64,000 nt of DNA, taken from Vicinamibacteria bacterium. GTDB taxonomy: Bacteria; Acidobacteriota; Vicinamibacteria; Fen-336. Shown here piece by piece: positions 40,383-48,809 of the stretch; within the stretch, counting starts at the first letter, position 1, and each line of letters starts with the position of its first letter. Both the position numbers and the translations under genes were made by a program. A model generated the notes under the pieces. It was not told the DNA's origin. It worked only from the letters and a program-made list of their open reading frames with translations, and did no database searches. The stretch spans positions 32,400 to 96,399 of the forward strand of contig JAMQGV010000041.1 of the NCBI GenBank assembly GCA_025994075.1. The letters run 5' to 3'.

Positions 40383-43213
40383 GCGATCGTCAGCATCCAG
40401 ACGTTGCCCGTGGTCTCCGCGTACTCGTAGACGATGCGCGAGCCGTCGGGCGACCAGGCCGGGTAGCGCACGTAGGCGCCGAGCCGCTCGTAGCGCGTCA
40501 CCGCCTGCTCCACGCGCGTGCGGCGGGAGATCCAGTAGACGTTCCAGTAGTCGCCGCGCTGGCCGGCGAAGGCGATCCGCTCGCCGTCCGGGGCCCAGGA
40601 GTAGGGCCAGCTCTGGCCCGCCTCGCGGGTCAGCAGTTCGATCGCGCCGCTGCCCGGGCGCACCAGGCCGATCGCGGTGTCCTCGCCGCGCTTGACCTGG
40701 ACCGCGAGCAGCCTGCCGTCCGGGGACCACGCCGCGAACCCGGCGAACTCGGAGTCCGAGGTGAGCTGGCGGGGCTTCCCGCCGTCGGTCTCCACGTCCC
40801 AGACGTTGACCGTGCCGCCGCCGCCGCGCGAGTTGAAGACCATGCGGCGGCCGTCCGGGGAGAGGCGCGGCCAGTCGAGGTCCTGGTCGAGCTCCAGGAA
40901 GCGCTTCTCGCCGGTGCCGTCGAGGCCGATGCTCCACACCTCGCCGCGCCCGCCGCGGTCGGAACGGAACAGCAGCCGCTGCCCGTCCGGGAACCAGCTC
41001 GCGACCGTGTCGATGCGCGGGTCGCGCGTGATCTGCCGCGCGCGGTTGCCGCTGCCGTCCATCACCCACAGGTCGGAGTTGACGCCCAGCCGCCAGCGCT
41101 CGAACGAGACCAGCTTTCCGTCGGGCGAGTAGAAGGGCCGCGAGTTGCGGCCGTTCTCGGAGGTCAGCGCCCGTGCCGTGCCGCCGCTGCCGTCCTCGCG
41201 CAGCTCGACCGACCACAGGTTGCTCTGCATCTGCAGCGCGGAGTAGGCGAGGCGCCGGCCGTCGGCCGACAGGGCGAGGTGGCGCGCGGTCGCGACCGAG
41301 GGGCTGACCAGCGCCCTCGCTTCACCGACCGGCCGCCCGCTCTCGGGGGAGATCGGCAGCGTCCAGGTCGTGTAGCGCCCCGCGTCGGACACGGACGAGT
41401 AGTAGACGCGGCGCCCGTCGGGGCTGACGATCGGGTCGTACGAGTACAGCGTGCGGTCGACCAGCCGCACCAGCTCGTCGCCCTGTGCGGTCACCGACCA
41501 GAGCGTCGAGCGATTGCGGTCGGAGGCCGAGAACACGATGCGGCGGCCGTCCGGCGACCACGAGGGCGCGCCGTGTCCGCCGGGCGGGCTGCCGGGCTGG
41601 GTGACCTGGACGGGCTCGCCGCCCTCGACCGGCACGGTCCAGAGCGTGGACGGCGGCATCGCGGCGACGGCATTCGCGGCCAGGTCGACGAGGGCCGCCG
41701 ACTGGAAGGCGACCGTCCTGCCGTCGGGCGACCACGCCGGGTGCGAGCCGAACGTCGTGAGCTGGCGCGGGGAGCCGCCGCGCGCCGGGATCAGCCACAG
41801 GCCGCCGGCCTGCCGCGAGTGGTAGGCGATGGTCTTGCCGTCGGGCGACCACGCGGGCTGGAAGTTCTGGCGACCGTCGGTGGTGACCTGCACGTCGGCG
41901 CCGCCCGCGGCGACGCCGCGGATGAAGATCTCGAACGGCCCGCGGCGGTCGCTCGTGTAGGCGATCGACAGGCCGTCCGGCGAGAAGGTGGGGTGCAGGT
42001 CGAGCCCGGCCGACGTCGTGACCTGGATCTGGTCGACCTGCTCGCCCGACTCGGGCTCCGCGGCCGGGTCCGCGGGTCGCCAGAACAGCGCCACCGCCAG
42101 CCCCGCGGCGATCAGGCCCAGCCCGCCCAGCACCCACGGCCGCGCCCCGCGGTCGCGCAGGCGCAGCCGTTTCCGGCGCGAGGGCGGCGGCGTCAGCCGC
42201 GGCGGCAGTGCGACCGGGCGGCCCGCCAGCGCGTCGAGCACCTCGGTGACGGCCGCGAAGCGCCGGCCAGGCTCGCGCTCGAGGCAGCGCAGCACGGCGG
42301 CGTTCCAGCGCGGGTCGAGGTCCGGCACGTGATCCGCGGGCGGTGTCGGCGCGTCCGTCAGCCGCCGCGCCATCGTCGCGAGCGCCGTGCTGCCGCGGAA
42401 CGGCAGGTTGCCGGTGATCATCTCGTACAGCACGATGCCGAGCGCGTAGACGTCGGTCGCCGGCGTCACCGCGCCGCCTTCGATCTGCTCGGGGGCCATG
42501 TAGGCGGGAGTGCCGAGCGCGACGCCCGTCACCGTCATCGACTTCGGGTCCGTCTCCTCCGACGGGCGCGCCACGCCGAAGTCGGTGACCACCGCCCGCG
42601 GGGTCGCCCCCGCGCCGGGCACGAGGATCACGTTGCCGGCCTTGAAATCGCGGTGCACGACGCCCGCGGCGTGGGCGGCGGCCAGCGCGCCCACGAGTTG
42701 CTCCAGCAGGGAAGCCACCTCGTCGAGCGGCAGCCGCCGCCGGCGGGCGAGGTACTGCGCGAGCGTCTCGCCGCGCAGCAGCTCCATGGTGAGGAAGTTG
42801 AGGTCGAGCACGGGCCGGCCTTCGCCGGCCGGGCCCTGGTGGCGGCCGAAGTCGAAGATGCGGCAGACGTTCGGGTGGGTGACCCGGCGCGCGAGCTGGA
42901 TCTCGCGCTTGAAGCGCTCGAGGGCCTGGGGGCCGGCGGCGATCTCGGGGCGGATCGTCTTGAGCGCGACCTCCTCGCCGAGTTCCTCGTCGCGAGCCTC
43001 GTAGACCTCGCCCATGGCGCCGGCCGCGATGAAGCGCGCGATGCGGTAGCGGCCGGCGACGAGATCGCCGGCCGACAGCGCCGGCGGCGCCTCGATCCGC
43101 GGCCGGAAGTCGGAGATCGGCGCCGTCTGCAGGTGGGAGAGCGCTTCGGTGTCGTCGCCCGGGGTGCCTTGCGGGGGGCGCGTCGGGCCCGGCGTATCGT
43201 CGGATCCAGTCAT
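40367..43213 (-). CDS. Ser/Thr kinase with TolB/WD40-like propeller sensor
   Basis: A 948-residue protein. The kinase domain (about residues 55-320) holds IAAGAMGEVYEA (glycine loop), VALKTI, HRDFKAGN and DFGVARP, followed by APE. A single transmembrane helix (about 365-382, WVLGGLGLIAAGLAVALFW) places the C-terminal part outside. That part has at least nine TolB-like repeats (FSPDGLSIAYTSDRRGPFEIF, WSPDGKTIAYHSR and similar), forming a beta-propeller. This design is common and expanded in acidobacteria and would couple an external signal to cytoplasmic phosphorylation. The start is ATG 43213. Confidence 0.9.
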   Translation of the reverse strand: MTGSDDTPGPTRPPQGTPGDDTEALSHLQTAPISDFRPRIEAPPALSAGDLVAGRYRIARFIAAGAMGEVYEARDEELGEEVALKTIRPEIAAGPQALERFKREIQLARRVTHPNVCRIFDFGRHQGPAGEGRPVLDLNFLTMELLRGETLAQYLARRRRLPLDEVASLLEQLVGALAAAHAAGVVHRDFKAGNVILVPGAGATPRAVVTDFGVARPSEETDPKSMTVTGVALGTPAYMAPEQIEGGAVTPATDVYALGIVLYEMITGNLPFRGSTALATMARRLTDAPTPPADHVPDLDPRWNAAVLRCLEREPGRRFAAVTEVLDALAGRPVALPPRLTPPPSRRKRLRLRDRGARPWVLGGLGLIAAGLAVALFWRPADPAAEPESGEQVDQIQVTTSAGLDLHPTFSPDGLSIAYTSDRRGPFEIFIRGVAAGGADVQVTTDGRQNFQPAWSPDGKTIAYHSRQAGGLWLIPARGGSPRQLTTFGSHPAWSPDGRTVAFQSAALVDLAANAVAAMPPSTLWTVPVEGGEPVQVTQPGSPPGGHGAPSWSPDGRRIVFSASDRNRSTLWSVTAQGDELVRLVDRTLYSYDPIVSPDGRRVYYSSVSDAGRYTTWTLPISPESGRPVGEARALVSPSVATARHLALSADGRRLAYSALQMQSNLWSVELREDGSGGTARALTSENGRNSRPFYSPDGKLVSFERWRLGVNSDLWVMDGSGNRARQITRDPRIDTVASWFPDGQRLLFRSDRGGRGEVWSIGLDGTGEKRFLELDQDLDWPRLSPDGRRMVFNSRGGGGTVNVWDVETDGGKPRQLTSDSEFAGFAAWSPDGRLLAVQVKRGEDTAIGLVRPGSGAIELLTREAGQSWPYSWAPDGERIAFAGQRGDYWNVYWISRRTRVEQAVTRYERLGAYVRYPAWSPDGSRIVYEYAETTGNVWMLTIAGLRP

Positions 43214-43281
43214 TCGACGTTGCGCTCAGTGTCCCGCGGGCGCCGCTGCAGGCCGGAGGGGGCCGGCAGAAACCCGCGAAG

Positions 43282-43358
43282 TGGCGCGCCCGGAGGGATT
43301 CGAACCCCCTGCCTACTGGTTCGAAGCCAGTCGCTCTATCCAGATGAGCTACGGGCGC
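43282..43358 (-). tRNA. tRNA-Arg (anticodon TCG)
   Basis: The acceptor 5' strand GCGCCCG pairs with CGGGCGC, with CCA encoded. The anticodon stem ACTGG/CCAGT encloses the loop CTTCGAA with anticodon TCG. The T arm is GGGGGTTCGAATCCC. Confidence 0.95.
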
Positions 43359-43372
43359 GTGGTCCGCCGCGC

Positions 43373-43378
43373 ATCATA
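43373..43378 (-). promoter_or_regulatory. Putative -10 box of the tRNA-Arg(TCG) gene
   Basis: TATGAT on the minus strand, 14 nt before the tRNA 5' end, matching the position of the other tRNA -10 boxes in this window. Confidence 0.35.
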
Positions 43379-43421
43379 GCCGACCCGCGGGGGGAGGTGG
43401 CCCCGCGGGGTTCGGCAGGGG

Positions 43422-44204
43422 TCAGCGCCGCCGCCGCTCCGGAACGCGCACCGCTCCCTTGACGCCCTCGTGGTCGATGCCGCCGCTGCCGTCGCGGCCG
43501 ACCTCGAAGTCGCCGCCCACGTCGCGCACGCGGATCGAGCCCGAGCCGTCCTCGTCGATCCGCACCGAGCCCTTGACCCGCGAGACGTCGATCCCGCCCG
43601 ACCCGTCGTCGCGGATGACCACGTCGCCGTCGACGCCCGCGATGCGGATCTCGCCGGAGCCGTCCTCGGTGATCCGCACCGAGCCCCTCACGTCCTCGAT
43701 CTCGATCCCGCCCGAGCCGTCGCGCACCTCGACGTCGCCGCCGATGCGCCGCAGCCGCAGATCGCCCGAGTTGTCGTCGAGGCGCAGCGCGCCGGTGTCG
43801 GCGATCTCGACCTCGCCCGAGGTGTCCTCGACCTCGAGCGGCAGGTTCGCGGGCACGTCGACCTCGAGGTCCAGCCGCGGCGAGGTCCCGCTCCAGCCGA
43901 TCGTCCAGCCGCCGTCGGGCACCTCGACGGTGATCCGCGCTTCGTCGCCGACCCGCTCGGCACGCAGCGTGATCGCCTCCACCAGCTTCGCGTCGTTGGC
44001 GCAGGCCGTGCCGCGGGCCTCGATCGCGGCGGCTCCTGGCCGCCCCGTGATGCGCAGCGAGCCGGCGCGCGCGACGACGCGCACGCGGGCCACGTCGGAG
44101 GCGGCGAGCTTCGCCTGGCGCGGGGCGCTGGCGGGGCAGTCGGCGACGGCGGTGGACGGGGCGGCCGGGACGAGCACGGCCAGGGCCAGGGCGAGCCGGT
44201 TCAT
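43422..44204 (-). CDS. Secreted DUF4097-type beta-solenoid protein
   Basis: A 260-residue protein from ATG 44204, with AGGAGG 11 nt upstream; a GTG at 44216 is the alternative. A signal peptide (LALALAVLVPAAPSTAVA) is followed by repeats of about 18-20 residues such as VRDGSGGIEIEDVRGSVRITEDGSGEIRIAGVDG, in which D-G-S-G turns alternate with short strands. This is the right-handed beta-solenoid pattern of the DUF4097 family. It ends in a basic ERRRR. Function is unknown; an extracytoplasmic adhesion or scaffold role is possible. Confidence 0.7.
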   Translation of the reverse strand: MNRLALALAVLVPAAPSTAVADCPASAPRQAKLAASDVARVRVVARAGSLRITGRPGAAAIEARGTACANDAKLVEAITLRAERVGDEARITVEVPDGGWTIGWSGTSPRLDLEVDVPANLPLEVEDTSGEVEIADTGALRLDDNSGDLRLRRIGGDVEVRDGSGGIEIEDVRGSVRITEDGSGEIRIAGVDGDVVIRDDGSGGIDVSRVKGSVRIDEDGSGSIRVRDVGGDFEVGRDGSGGIDHEGVKGAVRVPERRRR

Positions 44205-44258
44205 GGGGCGTTGCACCTCCTGCCGGCTCCAACGCTGCCCGGGCGCCCGAAGTTCCGC

Positions 44259-44264
44259 TAAGAT
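44259..44264 (+). promoter_or_regulatory. Putative -10 box, leaderless fad operon promoter
   Basis: TAAGAT lies 8 nt before the GTG start at 44273, so transcription should start at or next to the first codon. No ribosome site is required in that case. The -35 region is weak. Confidence 0.35.
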
Positions 44265-44272
44265 CCGAGGTC

Positions 44273-45559
44273 GTGTCCGCTTCCGGGCGTGTCGCGATCG
44301 TCGCGGGTTGTCGCACTCCTTTCGCCCGCTCCGGTTCCGTCTACCGCGACCTGACCGCCCTCGACCTCGGCCGCGCCTGCGTGCGCGAGCTGGTCGAGCG
44401 CAGCGAAATCGACCCCGCGCAGGTCGGCCTGGTCGTGATGGGCCAGGTGGTCGCCTCGGTCCACGCCCCCAACCTCGGCCGGGAGGTCGTGCTCGGCGCC
44501 GGGCTGCCGGTCTCCACCCCGGGCCACACCCTCAACCGCGCCTGCGCCTCCGCCAACCAGGCGATCGCCGACGCGGCGACCGCGATCCTGGCGGGCCACA
44601 CCGACACCGCGATCGCCGGCGGCGCCGAGTGCCTGTCGGACGTGCCGATCCTCCACAGCAGGCGGATGGCCCAGGCGCTGGTGGCCGTCTCGAAGGCACG
44701 CGGCCTCTCCTCGCGGGTGCGCGCCTTCGCCGGCCTGCGGCTGCGCGACCTGGCGCCGCAGACGCCCGCGATCGCCGAGCCGTCGACCGGGCTGTCGATG
44801 GGCCAGTCGGCGGAGAAGATGGCGAAGGAGAACGCCGTCACGCGCGAGGAGCAGGACCGCATCGCGTTCCTCTCCCACCACAACGCGGCGAAGGCGCTGG
44901 ACGCCGGGCTGCTGCAGCCCGAGATCGCGCCGCTGCCGGTGCCGCCGCGCTACACCGAGGTCGTCGCCGAAGACAACCTCGTGCGCCGTGACACGTCCAT
45001 CGAGGCGCTGGCCGCGCTCAGGCCGGTGTTCGACCGCCGCCACGGCAGCGTCACCGCCGGCAACTCGTCGCCGCTGACCGACGGCGCGGCCGCGGTGCTG
45101 CTCATGTCCGAGGAGCGCGCGAAGGCCGACGGCCACGCGCCGCTCGCCTACATCCGCGCGTGGGCGGTGGCCGCGGTCGATCCCGCGGGCCAGCTCCTGA
45201 TGGGCCCGGCGCTGGCGGTGCCGAAGGCGCTCGAACGGGCGGGGATCGCGCTCTCGGACGTCGACCTGATCGAGATGCACGAGGCCTTCGCGGTCCAGGT
45301 CGCCTCGAACATCCAGGCCCTGGAGTCGGACGCCTGGGCCCGCGAGCAGCTCGGCCGCGACAAGGCGGTGGGGCGCGTCGACCGCGAAAGGCTCAACGTG
45401 CACGGCGGCTCGATCGCGCTCGGCCACCCGTTCGGCGCGACCGGGGCCCGCATCACGACGACGCTGGCCCGCGAGATGGCGCGCCGCGACGCGAAGTTCG
45501 GGCTGATCTCGGTCTGCGCCCAGGGCGGGATGGGTTTCGCGATGGTGCTCGAGCGGTGA
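44273..45559 (+). CDS. fadI: Acetyl-CoA C-acyltransferase (3-ketoacyl-CoA thiolase)
   Basis: A 428-residue thiolase. The N-terminal catalytic Cys is in NRACASANQAI (Cys91). EMHEAFAVQ gives the active-site His. GGSIALGHPFGATGAR and SVCAQGGMGFAMV hold the C-terminal His and Cys. The length and the extended central loop (about 120-200) match the FadI type rather than the shorter FadA. It cleaves 3-ketoacyl-CoA in beta-oxidation and heads an operon with the other pathway steps. The next gene overlaps by 4 nt (GTGA). Confidence 0.9.
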   Translation: MSASGRVAIVAGCRTPFARSGSVYRDLTALDLGRACVRELVERSEIDPAQVGLVVMGQVVASVHAPNLGREVVLGAGLPVSTPGHTLNRACASANQAIADAATAILAGHTDTAIAGGAECLSDVPILHSRRMAQALVAVSKARGLSSRVRAFAGLRLRDLAPQTPAIAEPSTGLSMGQSAEKMAKENAVTREEQDRIAFLSHHNAAKALDAGLLQPEIAPLPVPPRYTEVVAEDNLVRRDTSIEALAALRPVFDRRHGSVTAGNSSPLTDGAAAVLLMSEERAKADGHAPLAYIRAWAVAAVDPAGQLLMGPALAVPKALERAGIALSDVDLIEMHEAFAVQVASNIQALESDAWAREQLGRDKAVGRVDRERLNVHGGSIALGHPFGATGARITTTLAREMARRDAKFGLISVCAQGGMGFAMVLER

Positions 45560-46701
45560 GCGAGGCGCTGCGCGGTCTCAGGGTGCTGGACCTGACCCGC
45601 TACATCCCCGGGCCCTACGCGACGATGCTGCTCGCCGACCTCGGCGCCGACGTCGTCAAGGTCGAGGAGCCTCCCTTCGGCGACGCGACCCGTGCCGTGC
45701 CGCCGCCGCTGCCCGCGGGGGACGACACGGCGGTCCACGCGGCCCTCAACCGCGGCAAGCGCTCCGTGCAGATCGACCTGCGGCAGCCCGAGGGCGTGGA
45801 CGCCGTGAAGCGGCTGGCGGCGAGCGCCGACGTGTTCGTCGAGGCGTTCCGGCCCGGCGCACTCGATCGCCGCGGCCTCGGCGCCGTGGCGCTGCGGACC
45901 TCCAACCCGCGGCTCGTGTACTGCTCGGTCTCCGGCTACGGCCAGGGCGGAGCGCTCGCCGCCGCGGCGGGCCACGACGTGAACTACCTCGCGCGCTCGG
46001 GCTTCCTCGGCACCAACCTCGGAGGTGACGGCGTGCCGGTGCTGCCGACCACCCAGGTCGCCGACATGGCGGGCGGGCTGCTGGCGGCGCTCGCGATCCT
46101 CGCCGCCCTGCAGGCCCGCGAGCGCACCGGCGAAGGCCAGGTCGTGGACGTCTCGATGTTCGACGCCGCGCTGGCGCTGATGAGCGTGCCCGCGGCCCGG
46201 GTGCTGGCGGGCGCTTCCGCGACCAGCGAGCTGTCCGGCACCCACGCCTGCTACGGCACCTACCGCTGCCGCGACGGCCGCTTCGTCGCGGTCGGCGCGC
46301 TCGAGCCGAAGTTCTGGGAGGGCCTGTGCGCGGCGCTCGAGCTGCCGCAGATGCGAGGCCGGCAGTGGGACCAGGGAACGCGCCGCGAAGAGGTGAAGGC
46401 CGTCTTCGCGGCTGCCTTCGCCCGCCGCGATCGTGACGAGTGGGTCGCGGCGCTGCGCGAGCGCGACGTCTGCGTCGAGCCGGTGCTCGACCTGCCGGAG
46501 GCACTCGCGCAGGAGCAGGCCGTCGCCCGCGGCGCGGCATCGGGCGGGGCTCTCGTTTCGCCGTTGCGGCTCTCGGCGACGCCGGTCGCCGCGCCGCGGC
46601 GCGCGCCCGCGCTCGGCGAGCACACGGACGTGGTGCTGGCGGAGGCGGGCTTCGCGCCCGCCGAGATCGCCGCGCTGCGCGAGCGGGGGATCGCGGCATG
46701 A
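45556..46701 (+). CDS. CaiB/BaiF-family CoA-transferase or acyl-CoA racemase
   Basis: A 381-residue protein. LRVLDLTRYIPGPYATMLLADLGADVVKVEEP is the family III CoA-transferase N-terminal signature, with NRGKRSVQIDLRQPEG and DVFVEAFRPGALDRRGLG following. Both family III CoA-transferases and alpha-methylacyl-CoA racemases have this fold. Within a beta-oxidation operon a racemase or CoA-loading role for branched fatty acids is likely. GTG start and stop overlap both neighbours. Confidence 0.85.
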   Translation: MSEALRGLRVLDLTRYIPGPYATMLLADLGADVVKVEEPPFGDATRAVPPPLPAGDDTAVHAALNRGKRSVQIDLRQPEGVDAVKRLAASADVFVEAFRPGALDRRGLGAVALRTSNPRLVYCSVSGYGQGGALAAAAGHDVNYLARSGFLGTNLGGDGVPVLPTTQVADMAGGLLAALAILAALQARERTGEGQVVDVSMFDAALALMSVPAARVLAGASATSELSGTHACYGTYRCRDGRFVAVGALEPKFWEGLCAALELPQMRGRQWDQGTRREEVKAVFAAAFARRDRDEWVAALRERDVCVEPVLDLPEALAQEQAVARGAASGGALVSPLRLSATPVAAPRRAPALGEHTDVVLAEAGFAPAEIAALRERGIAA

Positions 46702-48809
46702 GCGGAGCCCTGACCACGAGCCTGCGCGAGGACGGCGTGCTGGTCGCCACCCTCGACGTGCCGGGCGAGAAGGTCAACACCCTGTCGCGCGCGCTGTTCG
46801 ACGAGTTCCGCGTCTGGCTCGACGAGCTGCACGCCCCGAAGCGGCCGATCAAGGCCTGCGTGCTGTGGAGCGCCAAGCCCGACAACTTCATCGCCGGCGC
46901 CGACATCGAGGACTTCACGAAGGTGCGCTCCGAGATGGAGGCCGAGGAACTGTCGCGGGCGGGCCACGCGCTGCTGGGACGGCTCGAGCAGTCGCCGGTG
47001 CCGGTGGTCGCGGCGATCCACGGCGCCTGCCTCGGCGGCGGCCTGGAGACGGCGCTGGCCTGCCGCTACCGTGTCGCGAGCGACGACGCGCGCACCACGC
47101 TGGGCCTGCCCGAGGTGATGCTGGGCCTGATCCCCGGCGCCGGCGGCACCCAGCGCCTGCCGCGGCTCGTGGGCCTCGGCCGCGGCCTCGACCTGATCCT
47201 GACCGGTCGTGCCCTGAAGGCGACGCGGGCGCTCAAGGCGGGGATCGTCGACGAGGTCGTGCCGCGCGCGATCCTGCTCGAGACCGCGTGCCGGGCCGCG
47301 AAGGCGCTGGCCGAGGGCCGGCTGACCCCGGTGCGGCGCGGCATCACGGCGGTCGAGCGCATGGCCCGGCCGCTGATCTTCCGCAAGGCGCGGACCTCGG
47401 TGCTCGAGAAGACGCACGGCCTCTATCCGGCGCCGCTGCAGGCGATCGACGTGATCGAGGCCGGCACCGCGACGACGCTCACGGCGGGCCTCGAGCGCGA
47501 GGCGAAGGCGTTCGGCACGCTGGCGGTCTCGCCGCAGTCGCGGGCGCTGGTCTCGCTGTTCTTCGCCACCCAGGGCATCAAGAAGGACGCGGGCTACCCG
47601 GAGGGCACGCCGGTCCGCGAGGTGCAGAAGCTGGGCGTGGTCGGCGCCGGGCTGATGGGCGCGGGCATCGCCGCCGCCGCCGCCGAGGCGGGCGCCCGGG
47701 TGCGGCTGCGCGACGCCACGCCGGAAGCGCTGGGCAAGGGGCTGCGCTACGCGCGCGACGTCTTCGAGGAGCGCCGCCGCCGCGGCAGCCTGACCCGGCT
47801 CGAGGTCGAGCGCCGCGTCGACCGCATCGCCGGCGCGCTCGACCTGAGCGGCCTGCGGCGGGCGGACCTGGTGATCGAGGCGGTGTTCGAGGACCTCGAG
47901 CTCAAGCGCAAGGTGCTCGCCGAGGTCGAGGAGCGGACCGCGGACGACTGCGTCTTCGCCAGCAACACGTCGTCGATCCCGATCGGCGAGATCGCGGCGC
48001 AGGCGAAGCGGCCGGGCCGCGTGCTCGGCATGCACTTCTTCTCGCCCGTGCACAAGATGCCGCTGCTCGAGGTGATCGCGACCGCTCGCACCGAGCCCAC
48101 CGCGGTGGCCACTGCCGTCGGCTTCGGGCGGCGCCTGGGCAAGCACGTGATCGTCGTCGGCGACGGTCCGGGCTTCTACACGACGCGGGCGCTGGCGGCC
48201 TACATGAACGAGGCGGCCCGGCTGCTCGAGGAGGGCGCGGCCACGCCCGAGGTCGACGCGGCGATGACGGCGTTCGGCTTCCCGGTCGGCCCGGTGACGC
48301 TGCTCGACGAGGTCGGCATCGACGTCGGCGCCAAGGTCGCGAAGGTGATGCACAGGCACTTCGGCGCCCGCTTCGAGCCGCCCGGATCGATGGCGCGGGT
48401 GGTCGAGGACGGCCGCTGCGGGCGCAAGAACGGCCGCGGCTTCTACGCCTACGACGGCAAGAAGAAGCGGCCCGACGAGAGCGTGTACGCGCTGCTGCCG
48501 GGCGGCGCCGCGCGCAGGCCGTTCGAGGCGCGGGTGATCCAGGAGCGCCTCTGCTTCGCGTTCCTCAACGAGGCGGCGCTGTGCCTGCAGGAGGGCATCC
48601 TGCGTTCCCCGCGCGACGGCGACGTCGGCGCGGTGTTCGGGCTCGGCTTCCCGCCCTTCCTCGGCGGCCCGTTCCGCCACCTCGACCGGCTCGGCCCGCG
48701 CTTCGCGGCCGAAGTGCTGGAGCGGCTGCGCTCCGCCCACGGCGAGCGCTTCGCGCCGGCGCCGCTGCTGCTGGACCACGCGCGGGAGGGAAAGGCGTTC
48801 CACCCGTGA
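46698..48809 (+). CDS. fadJ: Multifunctional enoyl-CoA hydratase/3-hydroxyacyl-CoA dehydrogenase
   Basis: A 703-residue protein. The hydratase part shows Glu117 (GACLGGGLETALAC) and Glu139 (LGLPEVMLGLIPGAGGTQRLP), the two catalytic Glu of FadB/FadJ. The dehydrogenase part shows GVVGAGLMGAGI (NAD binding, 316-321) and HFFSPVHKMPLLEVI with catalytic His446. It catalyses hydration and oxidation of acyl-CoA, the two steps before the thiolase encoded upstream. Coupled by ATGA to the CoA-transferase and by GTGA to the dehydrogenase gene. Confidence 0.92.
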   Translation: MSGALTTSLREDGVLVATLDVPGEKVNTLSRALFDEFRVWLDELHAPKRPIKACVLWSAKPDNFIAGADIEDFTKVRSEMEAEELSRAGHALLGRLEQSPVPVVAAIHGACLGGGLETALACRYRVASDDARTTLGLPEVMLGLIPGAGGTQRLPRLVGLGRGLDLILTGRALKATRALKAGIVDEVVPRAILLETACRAAKALAEGRLTPVRRGITAVERMARPLIFRKARTSVLEKTHGLYPAPLQAIDVIEAGTATTLTAGLEREAKAFGTLAVSPQSRALVSLFFATQGIKKDAGYPEGTPVREVQKLGVVGAGLMGAGIAAAAAEAGARVRLRDATPEALGKGLRYARDVFEERRRRGSLTRLEVERRVDRIAGALDLSGLRRADLVIEAVFEDLELKRKVLAEVEERTADDCVFASNTSSIPIGEIAAQAKRPGRVLGMHFFSPVHKMPLLEVIATARTEPTAVATAVGFGRRLGKHVIVVGDGPGFYTTRALAAYMNEAARLLEEGAATPEVDAAMTAFGFPVGPVTLLDEVGIDVGAKVAKVMHRHFGARFEPPGSMARVVEDGRCGRKNGRGFYAYDGKKKRPDESVYALLPGGAARRPFEARVIQERLCFAFLNEAALCLQEGILRSPRDGDVGAVFGLGFPPFLGGPFRHLDRLGPRFAAEVLERLRSAHGERFAPAPLLLDHAREGKAFHP

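Noticed and set aside
40367..42000. Recurrent short DNA words (such as gtcgggcgacca) as a possible CRISPR or repeat array
   Set aside because: They encode the repeated SPDG motifs of the TolB propeller and have no constant spacing or spacers.
43500..43800. Short tandem DNA similarity as a repeat element
   Set aside because: It is the coding form of the DUF4097 beta-solenoid repeats.
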